From Symbiodinium microadriaticum (Eukaryota > Sar > Dinophyceae > Suessiales > Symbiodiniaceae): a DNA stretch of 64,000 bases. The notes under the pieces are model-generated. The model did not search any database and was not told the DNA's origin. It saw only the letters and a list, made by a program, of their open reading frames with translations. Of this stretch, positions 27,371 to 40,107 are shown piece by piece (the stretch's first letter is position 1; every line of letters starts with the position of its first letter). The translations under genes were made by a program, and so were the position numbers. Where the stretch lies: the NCBI GenBank assembly GCA_001939145.1, contig LSRX01000593.1:63301-127300 (forward strand), in the 5' to 3' direction.

Positions 27371-29404
27371 TAGCATTTCGTAGCTTGGTAGCTTGGCGGT
27401 GGAGATCGCATCCTGACTGAAGCCCGAATCGTATCAATCTCCTCTGGAGGCTCTCTTTCCGGTTCAAGGTTGTCTCCTCAAAAAGGGCGGCATCTCTTGG
27501 ATGAAGCATGCTTCTGGCGTCCACACATGCCGATCCGTTTTGTTCTTCGTTGCTGCCCCTTATTCTCCAGCTTGCCTCTGCGTGCTGACTTCTATCTGGG
27601 GACCTGTTGTTGCACACCTTTTTCCGGCTCATGCTGGGGCCACAACTGTCCAGCCCAAAAGGCCTGCAAAGTCTTCACTTACCCGCCTCCCCCCCCCCCC
27701 TTGGGGCCGCCCCAACCCCCAAACCCTAAACTAAACCCCAAACCCTAAACCCAAAACCCAAAACCCTAAACCCTACACCCTAAACCCTAAACCCAAAAGC
27801 CCCAAAGCACAGCAAAGCCCCCCCCCTGCATCAGTCGTCGGCCAACCTGGCTCCAAGCGGGGGGCCCCAAGTCTGGCGCCATCAGCCGCATCTTCTTGTG
27901 GCGGCAGGGAAAGTTTGAAGTATCACGTAGTAGAATATGATTTAGGGCTTGGGGTTTAGGGTAGTACAATATAATGTACTACAACATAACAAGAACATAG
28001 CGTAAAAGACTAGAACGGAATAGAAGAGAATACAACATAATACAGCACAGTGGAATGGAATGTAGAATAGTGTAGAAAGGCTTCAGTGAGTTTCCACCTT
28101 ATGCTCACCCTTGGACCAAGTCTAAACGCTGGACTTTCTTGCTGTGCGCCCTGGTAAACCCTAAACTAGGCCCTATGAACCCCAAACCGTTGAGGGCAGT
28201 GGACCAGGAAGTTTGATCAGGCGATTTTGCACAATAACAATAACAAGAGTAGTAATAATAATCCCAATTTCGGAAGAGCCTTGCATCCAAGGTCGCCTGG
28301 AGGGTCCAAAGCAGACTCGAAGGCTCTCAACCCTTGCCGTGCTTTCCGGTTTAGGGTTTTAGGGTTTTAGGGTTTTAGGGTTTTAGGGTTTTAGGGTGTA
28401 GGGTTTAGGGTTTAGGGTATCGAATATTCGTAGGAACCTTACAGCAATCTGCATTTCGTTACCTTGAAGTAACCTTATTCTTGCCTTCGTGCTAGCTTGA
28501 AGTGGCCCTTGGAGTAACCTAGTGCAGAAGTCCACAACCCGCTTGGGCAAAGCCTTGTCCCACAACTTACAACATACTGCAGTAGGAATGCAGGACCTCG
28601 GTCTGCACCACACTCCCTAGGCATCGTAAATGCACGCGCGTACACGCATTGAAGTGCGCACATGCACGCAATGGTGCATGCACGCGCCCACATCCTTTTT
28701 CGGTTACGAAACATCTGCACGGAAGGTAGCACATGTTGCGCAGGCACGAGGAGAGCAAAGGCTTCAGACGCGCAGAGATGAGTGTTTCGTGAACGGTTCG
28801 GATGAGGTAGGGTTTCTTCGGAATCTTGGTGAATATAGTGTCCTATGCGCGGATGCCAGTAATACAGGCCCCACTTGATATGAGGCTCTCTGGTGGCCAC
28901 TTCAAACCTTCAAATGGCTGTGAAGAGCTGTGACCAAGAACCGGGGATGACCTCGTTCCCGAAGGTCCGTCTGACTGTCGCAGCATGGCTGCTATCTGAA
29001 TCATTTGTCCTCCCAAACCCTACACCCCGTAAAAAATAATATGCCTAAACTCAAAACTCCACATCAAGAACCACACACCCATGCGACCAGGCCACGGCCT
29101 CCTCGGCCACGAAGAGAAAGGCGAGGAGATTTGGACATAGCCGGGTTTAGGGTCTGAGAAGTTCGGACAGGTTCAAGCCTTGTGGATGTGACAGTAAGTT
29201 GTAAGCAGAAACTTTTTGACTGGTAGCCCAGGGTCCGGATGCGCTCGGTCGGCGATGAGTGTTCAGGCACTTGCGTTCGGCCTTGTAGTTCGTCGTACTG
29301 CCGGGACGGCAGTGCATCCTGGCCCTGATGACGTTTCGGAGCGAAGTATCTCTTCGTGCTCGTAGCCGTTTCACATGGCTCCTCATAATAAGGATGGTAT
29401 TATG

Positions 29405-29548
29405 TACCCAAAACCCTATTCCAATTATTAAGGCCCCTAAAAATGGCCCAGATACCCAAAACCCTATTCTAATTATTAAGGCCCCTATATATGGCCAAAA
29501 TACCCAAAACCCTATTCATAACTATTAAGGCCCCTCTATATATGGCCA
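29405..29548. repeat. 48-bp tandem triplicate containing an ATTATTAAGGCCCCT motif
   Basis: Units begin TACCCAAAACCCTATTC at 29405, 29453 and 29501. The core CTATTCTAATTATTAAGGCC recurs, diverged, elsewhere (30606, 40501, 44637, 46688, 53482) and in inverse orientation at 46636. It is therefore part of a dispersed family. Confidence 0.75.
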
Positions 29549-29649
29549 GTGGTCCGGGGACAGGAGTCGAAAAATCTGATGTTCCTTGCCGCTTTAGAGC
29601 TTCTGCTCTCGATCTTGAACCGGCCAGACGGTCGAAAGCTTCGAAGGCC

Positions 29650-29815
29650 CTAAACCAGCAAGCCCTCAACCCGAAACCCTAAACCAGCGAACCCTAAACC
29701 CTAAAACCCTAATCCCAAAACCCTAAACCAGCAAACCCTTAACCCAAAACCCTAATCCCTAAAAACCCTAATCCCAAGTCCCTAAACCCTAAGAACCCTG
29801 AACCCTAGACCCTCC
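29650..29815. repeat. CCCTAAA array with AACCAGC variants
   Basis: Mixed CCCTAAA, CCAGCAAA, CCCTAATCC and CCCAAAA units in C-rich orientation. Confidence 0.75.
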
Positions 29816-29939
29816 TCGGCTGGTGCAGGCGGACCTTCCTTTGAAGGCGCGGAGTGGGAGAGTGTGGGGTTTCCTGCTGTCACCTGCGCTCAGATTTTTC
29901 ACCCCGGGCTTTTGGGACCCAAGCCTCGATGCTGATGAG

Positions 29940-30022
29940 GGTTTAGGGTTTAGGGTTTCAGGGGTTTAGGGGTTTAGGGGTTTAGGGTTTAGGGTTCAGG
30001 GTTTAATTAGGGTTTAGGGTTT
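29940..30022. repeat. TTTAGGG/TTTAGGGG array
   Basis: G-rich orientation, mixing 7-mer and 8-mer units. It is opposed to the C-rich array about 130 bp upstream. Confidence 0.8.
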
Positions 30023-30364
30023 AAGGAGCAGCACCCTTGAACCTTACCACGCGGCCTAAACTGAATCGTCAGCCTCTTATCCTCTCAGCACCGCAACCCC
30101 CACACACCAAAACCCCTCAAACCCCAAAGAAACCCTAAACCCGAAAACCTAAAGACCGAAACCGCCGGGTTGCAAGCTGGAGAGGGCGCAAGAGTTCAGG
30201 AAGGAATGTTGAATCAGGGGCTTAAAGCCTTTAAGGCGGTCTTCCGGCTTTGGGCTGCCATTCGGAACGTCAGAACCACAACCTTCGACCCTGAATTTTC
30301 GGGGATTTCAGGACCCTCAACTGACTCTGAGCCCTAAACCCTAAGCCGAATGACCCTCAGGGTT

Positions 30365-30452
30365 GTGGGTTTAGGGTTTTAGGGGTTTAGGGGTTTAGGG
30401 GTTTAGGGGTTTAGGGGTTTTGGGGTTTAGGGGTTTAGGGCTTTAGGGTTTC
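30365..30452. repeat. TTTAGGGG octamer array
   Basis: Predominantly the 8-mer GGTTTAGGG-type spacing (TTTAGGGG), repeated about nine times. Confidence 0.8.
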
Positions 30453-30681
30453 CTCGCAGCCTCAGCCTTTGCTGATGACTTGGCCGCAAGAAAGGCATGC
30501 AGCGGTCGACGCCGACTCTGTGCAGAGGTTTGCAATCGCCTAGCCATGCGGAGTACTTTTTTTGTTAGGGTTTCCATCGATTCTATGGTAGTTGTAGCAT
30601 ACTGGACCCCAAAGCCCTATTCAATTTAATTATTGAGGTGAAGGGCTTGGTCCCGCAGCGGCTGAAGCCCCCTGCTCCCAG

Positions 30682-30746
30682 CGACCACAAAGGAGAAGAA
30701 GGAGAAGAAGGACAAGAGAGACAAGAAAGACAAGAAAGACAAAAAG
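30682..30746 (+). CDS. Lys-rich exon-like island (TKEKKEKKDKRDKKDKK)
   Basis: Follows TGCTCCCAG and ends AAAAAG|GCACGT (GC donor). The KKD/KKE repeat is a plain tandem of GACAAGAAA-like codons, so it could also be a purine-rich repeat. The splice-like borders and plus-strand orientation match the other Lys-rich islands. Confidence 0.33.
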
Positions 30747-31177
30747 GCACGTCCCTGCCAGCTTTAAAAAGAAGGCATACAAGCAGTATGTAATAGGTCG
30801 GACCAGCTTCTTCCGAACCCTTACATCAGGGGGCTTTTTTTGAGGGTTCAAGGGCCGGGAGGGGTCGAAAGGCGTTGGTTTCGCAGGTGCTGGTTTAAGA
30901 TCACTCTGTGGCATTGGGGCCCATGGATGCAGAAGAGTCTGCAGAAGCCCTAAACCCTAAACCCTAAGCCCTAACCCTTTAGCCCACTACACTTCAAAGA
31001 AGACACCCTAAAGGCAGTGAGTCCTCAACTTGTCTCTGCGTGCAGTCTGCCAGGGCTCTCTGGGAGCCTAAGTGATGAACCTCAGAGAAAGTGCTGCAGG
31101 GTTCTGCCGCGAAGCCTTGCCCGAGGGGTCAAGGGTCAGATTTCGTTGACTCTTCTCGTCTGCCTTGGCTCCTGTTC

Positions 31178-31244
31178 ACGATGAGGAGAAGAGGCACGGC
31201 AAGCTGGAGAAGAAACATAAGAAGGAGAAGAGGGAGAAGAGAAG
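31178..31244 (+). CDS. Lys-rich exon-like island (DEEKRHGKLEKKHKKEKREK)
   Basis: Preceded by a pyrimidine-rich stretch without a clear AG, and followed by AGAAG|GCACAA (GC donor). The composition resembles the islands at 26810 and 30682, suggesting exon relatives from one charged, probably nuclear, protein. The function is not recognised. Confidence 0.33.
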
Positions 31245-34200
31245 GCACAAGCCGGTAGTGCAGGGGCTGCTTCTGAAGGTACTACCTTGCTGCTCAACAA
31301 TTGCTTATGGTTTAGGTCCTCAATCTGTTTCCACGGCGGTGGACTTTCCCAAAAGCGATTCATTGCTGCTCTTGCTACGGCTGCTCCGCTATTGCTGCTG
31401 CCACTGCCAATGCTACTGCTGCAGCTATTTCTGCTGCTGCCTCTACTGCTCCTACCATCGCCACCATTGCCCACGGCAACTGCCGCCTGGCTTAGCAATG
31501 CGGGTAGTGCTTCTGCTATTGTCTCCGCTACTTCTGCTGCTGCTACTGGCGCCGGTGCTGCTCTTGCTGTGACGACGATTGCGGCACCAGAAGCACTGCC
31601 AGTCGACTGATGGTTGACCTGTCAGTTCGCCAGGTTGACCGGCAAAAGTTCTCCCACCAAAGCTGGTGAAGCCTCTTCCACCAAAGCAGGTGCACTGCTG
31701 GCTTTGGGGTCTCGATGTGCAGTCCACGCCAAGGGAATGTGGAGTGGGTTCACTGTCTGTTTCGTGGCGGTGCCCAGGGGGTTAGGTTCTTTGCTCAAAG
31801 GTCCTGACCCCTGAAGATTGAACACCGAAGTTCACAATTTTAGCAAACTACTAAGGTTGCCCCTGAGCCAAGATTGCAGCGTAAGTGTGCGTCGGTCTTG
31901 ACAGCTGCGGCATGACTTCGCGGTCTTAACCTGGCAGGAGAAGACTCCTAAACCCTAAACCCCAAGCCGTATCTGCCTTAGCAAGCTTGATCTTACGAAC
32001 CCTTGCTGGTCCGGTGTCCTCAAGAAGATGCTCCGTGCTTCTCTCCAGCTAGGTAGATGGCATTTGCAGGGGACTTTCGGAGACTCTGGGCTTTCAAAAC
32101 TCCCTTGAAATGCAGGATACCCGGCAGTTTCCAGATAACCTTCGTACCCGGAAGGGCACCTCACTCTCGTTGCCAGCACGCTGAACTCTTTCATATATTC
32201 TGGTGCGAGAGTGCCGGAGTAAGTAAGGGCGTTCACCACCGGACATTGGAGAGGATGGAGAAGGGGGCAGGAGACCAAAACAGACTCAAAGACTCTCCGG
32301 ACCCATTTTAGGGCATAACCCTTTCCCCGAAGCGGACCCCTCGGCGGACCTTAAACTGCCTCTGACCGGAAGGACAAGTATCCAAGAGTTCCAAAGACAG
32401 GAGCGCGCATCTTTGGGTGAACGAAACCGTGATAAAGATAAGACTCCAGGAGGCGCCCTTGGGCGTCTAACCCATAACCCCAAACCCTAAACCCTAAACT
32501 CTAGATTCGGGACTCCGAAGGTCTTGCTGCCTGAAGCTCCGAAACTTGGGTGAGTGCGTGTTGGAGATACGCACATGACGATGAGACAGGCACTGAAAGC
32601 TCTAGTGACTCTAGTATGATGGTGATGATAGCCACTTTGGCATGTCTATAGAGTGATAACGATAGGGTGATTCACCTCTTGTCACGGGGTTTTGTGATGG
32701 CTGCCTCGACCCAAGCCAAGCCCCCCCCCCACCCTGAACCCAAACCCTAGTAGCCTCTATAGCAGCCATAGTAGCCTCTAGATCCTACAGTTGATCTAAA
32801 CCTCTTACATGAACCTCCGTGGCAACCCCTTCATGGCAACTTACGATAGGATTTATGGCAGCAATGAACTCTAAACCCTAAACCCTAAACCCTGAACTCC
32901 AGGACCCGGAAAGGAATCAATATCTCCTTTGGCCTGGCCAAGCTGCTGAAGCCAGGGCCTCGCGTCCTCCACCCCCCAACCCGAGTTTAAGGGTTTAGGG
33001 TTTAGGGTTGTCCTAGTTATTATTTGCATGATGTATCATTTGCAAATATCATCAAGATTATTCTCAGATGTGGCTACGGCGACTATGACGATTATGATCT
33101 ATGATGATTATGAAGATTTCGGTGAGGATGATGTTGAGGATGATGGGGATGTTGACGACTACGGTGATGGTTCTTATGACGTCGTTGCATATTATGACTG
33201 TGATGATTATGAGGGTGGTGATGATGATGACGACGATGTTGGTTGCGATTATGCTTGGGCTTATCTTAATGCTTAGTATGCCAAAGCCTGTTATGTGGCA
33301 GTCTTCCTGCCTGGTGTTTTTACCTATACCATCCCCAGCCCCGGCTTACTCCCCGGCTTAGAATCAGGCTAGATGCGCGAAATGTTTAGACCTCCACTAC
33401 CCTACAGCCCAAAACCCAAAAAAGACCTCCAACACCCCACCCCAAACCCTAAACCCTAAACCCTAAACCCTACTGTAGACACCCCAACACCCAAACCCCT
33501 CCAGAACTGGCGAGCTCCCCTTCTAAGCATCCCACACCCGCAACCAAGGAACAGCCAAGGCAAGACCAAGGCAGGGCAAGAAAAGGGGGGCTTTCGGACT
33601 TAGAGTAGGGTTCCCCTCCAGAGCTTCTTTGAGGGCTACTCCATCGGGTGCAGTTTCGTGGCCCCTTTACAGTTAGAATAGGATTTAGGGTACAAGGAGC
33701 CTGGAGAAGGGGATTGCTAGACACTCTGTGCCTCTGTATTTCTTCCGCCACGTAATTCGTGTTGGGGTTCAGGGGTTTAGGGTATGCATCTCGATGAGGT
33801 TTTTGTCTTTATCGGGCGAATCGGTGCTTAAAAGGTGTTATTCCATTCGGCTTAGCTCAGCTCGTGTCTGTCAACTTGAGACCAATTCTAGGCTTCAAGG
33901 GTTCCTAAACTCTAAACGGAGGCGCTAGTACTCGTGCAAGGCCGTCCAAGAAAAAGCACCCTCAACCCTAAACTCTAACTTAGGATCCAACAGCCTGGAC
34001 CCCAGAGCTTCTAGCGGTCCCTCTCCGACTTTCTGCTTCACCCCGCGGCTAGCCGGGCGGCGGCAAGAGAGAAGCTTCTTCAAAGACTTGATTCGTAGGA
34101 GTTCTTAAGGTTCGCTAGGCCCCGACCATTTCAGGCTAGGCCGGGTTGGGTGTTTTTTGGGGCTTCCGCTTTGGGCGGATCCAACAGCGTGAGGCCTGAA

Positions 34201-34313
34201 GTCCTTGGAATCTCCTTAGAAGGGCTTCAGGGTTCAGGGCTTTAAAAGGGTTTTGGGTTTCGGGTTCCTCGGAAAGCTCCGAGATGTGCCCAGTCTGAGA
34301 AGCCCCGGTGCAG
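31245..34313. other. Non-genic mosaic
   Basis: A GCT/CTG-rich tract (31365-31570) gives Leu- or Ser-rich frames. GAT/GAC repeats at 33070-33260 give Asp-rich frames. CCCTAAA blocks lie at 31949-31965, 32480-32505, 32873-32893 and 33443-33475. No gene is supported. Confidence 0.5.
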
Positions 34314-34382
34314 GGAGCGCTGTCAAAGAAAAGCAGTGCCAACGGCAAGGACAAGAAGAGCAGTGACCACGGCAGCAAGCAG
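34314..34382 (+). CDS. Ser/Lys-rich exon-like island (23 codons)
   Basis: Follows GTGCAG. It encodes GALSKKSSANGKDKKSSDHG then SKQ and meets CAG|GATGCT, a possible GA donor. The frame stays open further, so the right border is uncertain. It groups by composition with the upstream Lys-rich islands. Confidence 0.33.
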
Positions 34383-35054
34383 GATGCTGATGGGTGCCCT
34401 CGGCTCGTTTCGGTGTGCGGGGGCCAGGGCAGAGCAGAGGCAGAGGCAGAGCCGACAGGAGGCAAAAGACCCTCCACAAAAAGCCAACAGCAGAAGCTTG
34501 AGCGATGCTAGGCAGCTCCTCTTCCCAGTTTCAGGCTTTCGAAGATCTATTGCCTGGTCTGTTGGTGTGGGTCAATGTTTCAGGCGCATGGCGGTTTCCG
34601 ACGTGGCTTTGTTCGCCGAGGAGTTCCCGGTTTCGAGCCCTTTTATCGTGCTCGCATGGCAGGTTGTGGGTACGAACCGGAGACGGAAAGACGCGCCCCG
34701 GTTCCGAAAGGATCTGGTTCAGGTTCCAAGTTTTGTCTCGGAACCCCTGAACCCTGAACCTTAAAGCCTAAACCCCTCAACCCCTAAGCTCTAAACCTGG
34801 AGCTGACGCTGTGAATGTATGAGCCTGATTCAGAACGCACTCTTTGTTGCAACTGAGGTTCTGGAATGGATCTTATTGTTTTCGGGTTTGGAAGTTGGGG
34901 CGTTTAGGTTCCCAGATCATGGAATTCTGGTCGTTCTCGGTGTTGACTGGGGTCTCGACGCCTCAACTTCGGAGGAGCACTTTTTGAGTTGGGTTTACCC
35001 TGAGACAACCCTGCGCGGTGTAGCTGTTAGGGCGTTGCACTATGGTTTCAGGTT

Positions 35055-35420
35055 TTAGGGTTCAGGCTCTTTTGGGATTGCGCTACGCCTGATCTGCACC
35101 CAACCGAAGCCCAAGATGTCTTTCATGGGACTTGGTAAGTAAGGAATTGGGGTAGTGCAAGTAGTTTTGGATCGCGTGGTTGTTCTCCACCGGCTAATTT
35201 CCAAAGTCTGTCGGGGATATACCAGCCTACGTTGCAAAGGTTGATGATCCCGGATCCAGAATGCACTAGCCGCAACAGCAACGTAAATTACTGTCCCTGA
35301 CAGTAGGAGGAGGAGGCGGGCGAGGAGGGGGGAGGATGCCTCATGATTTTCATCAAGCGCCTTCCTGTACCGTTTCTTGGAGGTATGTAGCCAACGAGCC
35401 GATAATGCAAAGGTGCACAT
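35055..35420 (-). CDS. Hypothetical 121-codon ORF with one predicted membrane segment
   Basis: Minus-strand ORF. Residues about 33-55 (ARLLLLLSGTVIYVAVAASA and following) form a plausible single transmembrane helix after a basic, Lys/Arg-rich N-terminus. The C-terminus is Thr/Pro-rich. No family is recognised. It overlaps no repeat. A chance ORF is possible, since neighbouring exon islands are all on the opposite strand. Confidence 0.22.
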   Translation of the reverse strand: MCTFALSARWLHTSKKRYRKALDENHEASSPLLARLLLLLSGTVIYVAVAASAFWIRDHQPLQRRLVYPRQTLEISRWRTTTRSKTTCTTPIPYLPSPMKDILGFGWVQIRRSAIPKEPEP

Positions 35421-35889
35421 CGAAGTATGTTGGCGTCATCAAGTCCCAGAGCCGTGGGTCAGGGGCCAAGTTGGAAGTGTCGCATGCTCAGGGAGGCTGG
35501 TGATTGTGACGATGATGATGATACCCAAAGCCCTAAGCGACGCCAGGTGAAGGTTAGAAGCATGCTTTTCTGGACGGCCGAGGGCTTTTGAGCAAGAGTT
35601 CAGCTTGCTGCAGCAAGAGGGTTTTTTTGTGTGCTGGCGATAGTCTCGTGCTATTCCCCCATACCCTCACCCCTAAACCGGCCTACACCCATACATTGGA
35701 TCTGCGATCACCTCGGACCTTGGAGGCCTGAGCCTCAGATTTCATCCGGAACCCTGAGCACAGGTATCGAGTCCAGTTCAACCACGCATACCTCGGCACC
35801 TGCGAGACGGAGCAGGTCTCATGGCCAGGTTTGATGGGACTATTGTGATGGTTATTCTGGTGGCCATTTGCGTTGATTACTTATTGGTA

Positions 35890-36860
<971 letters not shown>

Positions 36861-37440
36861 GAAAACAGAATTAGTGTTATTGTTACTGTTAGTGTTTGCA
36901 TTAGTGTTATGAGTGTTTGCTGTTGTTGTTGTTGTGGTGGTGGTGATGGTGATGCTTCTTTCCTCGTTTTATTCTTGCTCGTCTAACTGATTGCAGGAAT
37001 CTTGGAAGGCAAGTTCAGACAGTTGGAATGTCGTTTAGGGTGCTGCGTGTTGTGACGAGCAATTTTATCGGTGCGCTGTCCCAGAACAGAACTTGGCCTG
37101 CAACATCTACTTTGCTCGCGACTTAAGCCGGCAGTCGAGATGCAGCATCTGACAGAACCAGATTCCGAACACTGCCCAACCTGTGCGTGGAACCCCCTGT
37201 GCCAGGAAGCTGCCAAAATGTATGCGAAGGCATCTGGAAAGTCTGTTTGTCAAGGGCTCGCCGGAATACTGTAAGAGTCGAATGATGGCGCAATGCTTTT
37301 AGGCCCTGTGTGTTATATTATTGTACTACGTGGCAATGCCAAAAGCCGCGAAACCATATGAGCGCATGTGTGGTTCGAGGTCTCTGAATTCCGGTCTGCG
37401 TGTTTCCTTATGCCATTGAAGTTGTCAAGGGCCCGCAGAC

Positions 37441-37565
37441 TATTCTGGGTTCTTGTTAAGGGACTTGCTTTAAGTTACCATAATAGGGATTTATAGTGAT
37501 AGTGAATAATATGGTTTCTTTATTATGCTAACTTGAATTGAATTCTGCAGCAAGAACCCAGTATT
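37441..37565. mobile_element. Short foldback element, TGGGTTCTTG family
   Basis: Left TATTCTGGGTTCTTG and right CAAGAACCCAGTATT are near-perfect inverted complements around an AT-rich core of about 95 bp. Related to the hairpin at 11305-11399. Confidence 0.5.
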
Positions 37566-37669
37566 TGTTCTGCCAGGGTTATCCTTGCGCAAGGACGACA
37601 TCGACTGCGGCAAAACGAAATAGAGAGTGAAGGGTCCGATACGGTACCCTTACACGACTCCTCACAGGT

Positions 37670-38047
37670 CTATGCCAGGGAAGCCAACTTGTCGGCCTTC
37701 CTTTTTTTCATGAGGAGAGTTTCAGACATGACACACTTGAATAACCAGGATCCTTCATAAAATGATAAAAAAACATAGCTCTTTACAGGGGATTCCGCCC
37801 AAACACCCCTCACAGCTTTTTTCGATAGCTCCTGTGATGCAGGCGCGGAAGGAGTTTGAGGAGTCCGGCAAGCGGCCCAGTCTGTCGCAAAACGGTCAGT
37901 GATTCTTGCCGCTGCTTCGTGGACTTTTCTTAAAGGTCCCATAAAAAAAATCGCCAAGTCCTCCAGCCTTTGTGCCTGCGGGCAAGAGCGAAGAACCTGA
38001 AGTGCCAAGCAGTCCAGCCTAGTGCCCAAAGGAAGCCTAATCTTCAC
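37670..38047 (-). CDS. Hypothetical 125-codon ORF
   Basis: Minus-strand ORF with mixed, protein-like composition (HEAAARITDRFATDWAACR in the middle; a Lys-rich C-terminus). No domain is recognised. It ends just left of the MITE at 38076. No upstream promoter or splice signal was judged. It may be a chance frame. Confidence 0.2.
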   Translation of the reverse strand: MKIRLPLGTRLDCLALQVLRSCPQAQRLEDLAIFFMGPLRKVHEAAARITDRFATDWAACRTPQTPSAPASQELSKKAVRGVWAESPVKSYVFLSFYEGSWLFKCVMSETLLMKKRKADKLASLA

Positions 38048-38075
38048 AGGGTCTACATACAGCTAGTATGATACG

Positions 38076-38172
38076 GTTGATGATATACATCCTGCATTAC
38101 CCATAATCAGGACTATACCGCAATTCCCATAGCTTAGGGCCCTTATGGTAACTCAAGACCTTTATCATCAAC
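38076..38172. mobile_element. 97-bp MITE-like element, family A (copy 2)
   Basis: GTTGATGATATACATCCTGC at the left and TTTATCATCAAC at the right. The internal sequence aligns with copy 1 in the same orientation (TTCCCATAG..TTAGGGCCCTTA..GGTAA). Length 97 bp. Confidence 0.65.
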
Positions 38173-38323
38173 AGTAGTATATGCATTTGGGGGGCCCCAG
38201 AACTCCGAGCATCTACTGCGTAGATGCATCGACCTCTTGGGATCCTGGAGGCCGCAGCCCCCAGATGAATGCCAGCCGCCCCCTGGCGGTGATGAGTGAT
38301 AGGGGGGTTTTTGGGTGGTGCGA

Positions 38324-38433
38324 AATGGGACTTTCCGAAAATTAGGGGCACCTTATTTTGGGGTTCTTATAATGAGGAGCCTACGATTTAGGGTACTATA
38401 CTAGGGTCCCCTATTTTCGGAAACCCCCAAATG
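38324..38433. mobile_element. MITE-like element, family B (copy 1)
   Basis: Left AAATGGGACTTTCCGAAAAT and right TATTTTCGGAAACCCCCAAAT are imperfect inverted repeats. The interior has CCTTATTTTGGGG and GGGTACTATA. Related copies lie at 52600, 52753 and 53677. Confidence 0.6.
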
Positions 38434-38944
38434 CCATGGGGGACGCTTGACGCCAATGGATTCGTGGGTGTTGATGCTGCAGTGGGCAGGGATACCGCAA
38501 ATTCTGTTGCCCAGTAACCACGTGAATTTTGACTCACGGACGTGCAATCATCAGCTTCAGGTGCCCCACGGGCGTCCAACTTGGGCCGGCTGATCCCACC
38601 CGACCACGACAAGCCTGGATCCCGGCACGGTCACTGCAGAACGGCTTGAAAAGTCGAATTCCGGGGCCATCTGGCACTCAAGTCAGGATCCTCCTGGGTT
38701 TAGGATGATACAACCGTAGCATCCTAAGGCCCTTCAAGTTCACGTGCTTGTTTGGAAGCCGTCAGAACATGGCTTCTTGATGGTTCCCGCCTTGGACATC
38801 TGCTTTGCTACTTAGAAGCCTCCTGGTCGTTTCGACACTTACAAAGCCTCGACAATCCAATCACTTCTTGGAGAACATCATATGCGGCATCTCCCAGCTG
38901 TAGATCCAGAAAAGTGTTTTTTCCCTTCCCATCAAATGTTGCAG

Positions 38945-39001
38945 GCAGGAGCTCCAGAAAAAGGTTCGGGAGCCAGAGCGGAAGAACGACAGCCAGCAGA
39001 G
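38945..39001 (+). CDS. Coiled-coil exon, copy 1 of 4 (57 nt)
   Basis: Follows a pyrimidine-rich tract and TTGCAG, and ends AG before GCTGCT (GC donor). In phase 1 it encodes QELQKKVREPERKNDSQQR, a charged heptad-like helix. Copies with the same 57-nt length and the same acceptor/donor pattern lie at 39393, 39807 and 40959. Because 57 is divisible by three, the copies could be spliced together in frame. The Pro in place of Leu may weaken the helix in this copy. Confidence 0.5.
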
Positions 39002-39392
39002 GCTGCTCACTTTGGCGGTCAGGATTCGATGGATTGTGTGCATAGCCGCTGACCATACCGGAGCAGACTTGGGGTGAAGTCCGTGTCGAGGCAAGACGGG
39101 AAGGACGGCGTGGCCGTCCCAACCGATCAAAAGAAGCCCCCGGCCCAGTGCCACTGTTGAGTTCTGAGTTTGCGGGCTTGGAGGCACGGGCTATCAACAT
39201 GTCGAGATGATTTGGGGTGTTAGGAAAGGCAGTCAGATTGCCGCAGCGCAGCAGGTTCCACCTTCGGCACGCCCTTGCATCCAAGCCCTCTTGTCAGAAC
39301 AAGCCAAGCCATGCTAGGACCATGAGAAGTTGCATGTAACTTTCCATCGAAGCCCTAAAGAAATATTTATCCCTTCCCCTCAAATGTCGCAG

Positions 39393-39449
39393 GGAGGAGC
39401 TCCAGAAAAAGGTTCGGGAGCCAGAGCGGAAGAACGACAGCCAGCAGAG
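39393..39449 (+). CDS. Coiled-coil exon, copy 2 of 4 (57 nt)
   Basis: Acceptor CCCCTCAAATGTCGCAG, donor AG|GCCGCA. Encodes EELQKKVREPERKNDSQQR. The downstream intron shares about 200 bp of similar sequence with copy 1 (CATACCGGAaCAGACTTGGG and the GTCCCAACCGATC segment), so the duplication unit included intron. Confidence 0.5.
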
Positions 39450-39806
39450 GCCGCACACTTTGTCGGTCAGGATTTGATGGATTGTGTGCATAGCCGCTGA
39501 CCATACCGGAACAGACTTGGGGTGAAGGCCTGAGTTCGCATGCTAGGATCGCGGGGTGAGAAGTGAATACGGCATGTTGGCTCCGTGTCGAGGCAAGACG
39601 GGAAGGACGGCGCGGCCGTCCCAACCGATCAAAAGAAGCCACCGGCTCAGTGACTGTTGAACTGTTGAGTTCTGAGTTTGAGGGCTAGATCGGGTCTCAA
39701 CTGTTTGGACGTTCATCCAAGCCTTTTTGTGAGAACAACCCTAGCATGCACCGATATGCTAAACCGGCGCGAGTAAAGCTTCTGTCCTGCCCTTGGATTG
39801 TCGCAG

Positions 39807-39863
39807 GGAGGAGCTCCAGAAGAGGGTTCGGGAGGCCGAGCGGAAGAACGACAGCCAGCAGAG
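39807..39863 (+). CDS. Coiled-coil exon, copy 3 of 4 (57 nt)
   Basis: Acceptor TTGGATTGTCGCAG, donor AG|GCGGCC. Encodes EELQKRVREAERKNDSQQR. Ala replaces the Pro of copies 1 and 2, giving a better helix. The flanking intron has diverged from copies 1-2. Confidence 0.5.
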
Positions 39864-40107
39864 GCGGCCCACATCGTGGGTCAAGATTTGATATGTTGGA
39901 TTTTATCCGGGATTGGACCCAGGCCCAAGACCAAAGCCCCTACAGACCAGGTGCGTGACCGGGGGCTAGGGCTGCTAGGTAGCATGTTGGAAGCCTGTCC
40001 AGGCAAGAAGATGTGCCAGATGCTGGTGCCGTCGTGCCCGATCACGACAAGCCTGGTGCCGAGTGATTTTGCTGTTGAGATATCTTTTATCTTGGCTCTA
40101 AGCGCTA

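Larger units (their letters stand above)
26874..30681. other. Non-genic mosaic of telomere-like tracts
   Basis: Arrays: CCCTAAA at 27076-27113; AAAGGCCCT variant at 27235-27370; CCCTAAA at 27716-27800; TTTTAGGG at 28350-28418; CCCTAAA with CCAGCAAA variants at 29650-29815; TTTAGGG at 29940-30022; TTTAGGGG at 30365-30452. A 48-bp triplicate lies at 29405-29548. Open frames near 28475-28900 and 29064-29386 show no motif. Confidence 0.5.

Noticed and set aside
29405-29548. CRISPR-like array
   Set aside because: Three contiguous 48-bp repeats without unique spacers, in a eukaryotic setting; a simple tandem repeat.
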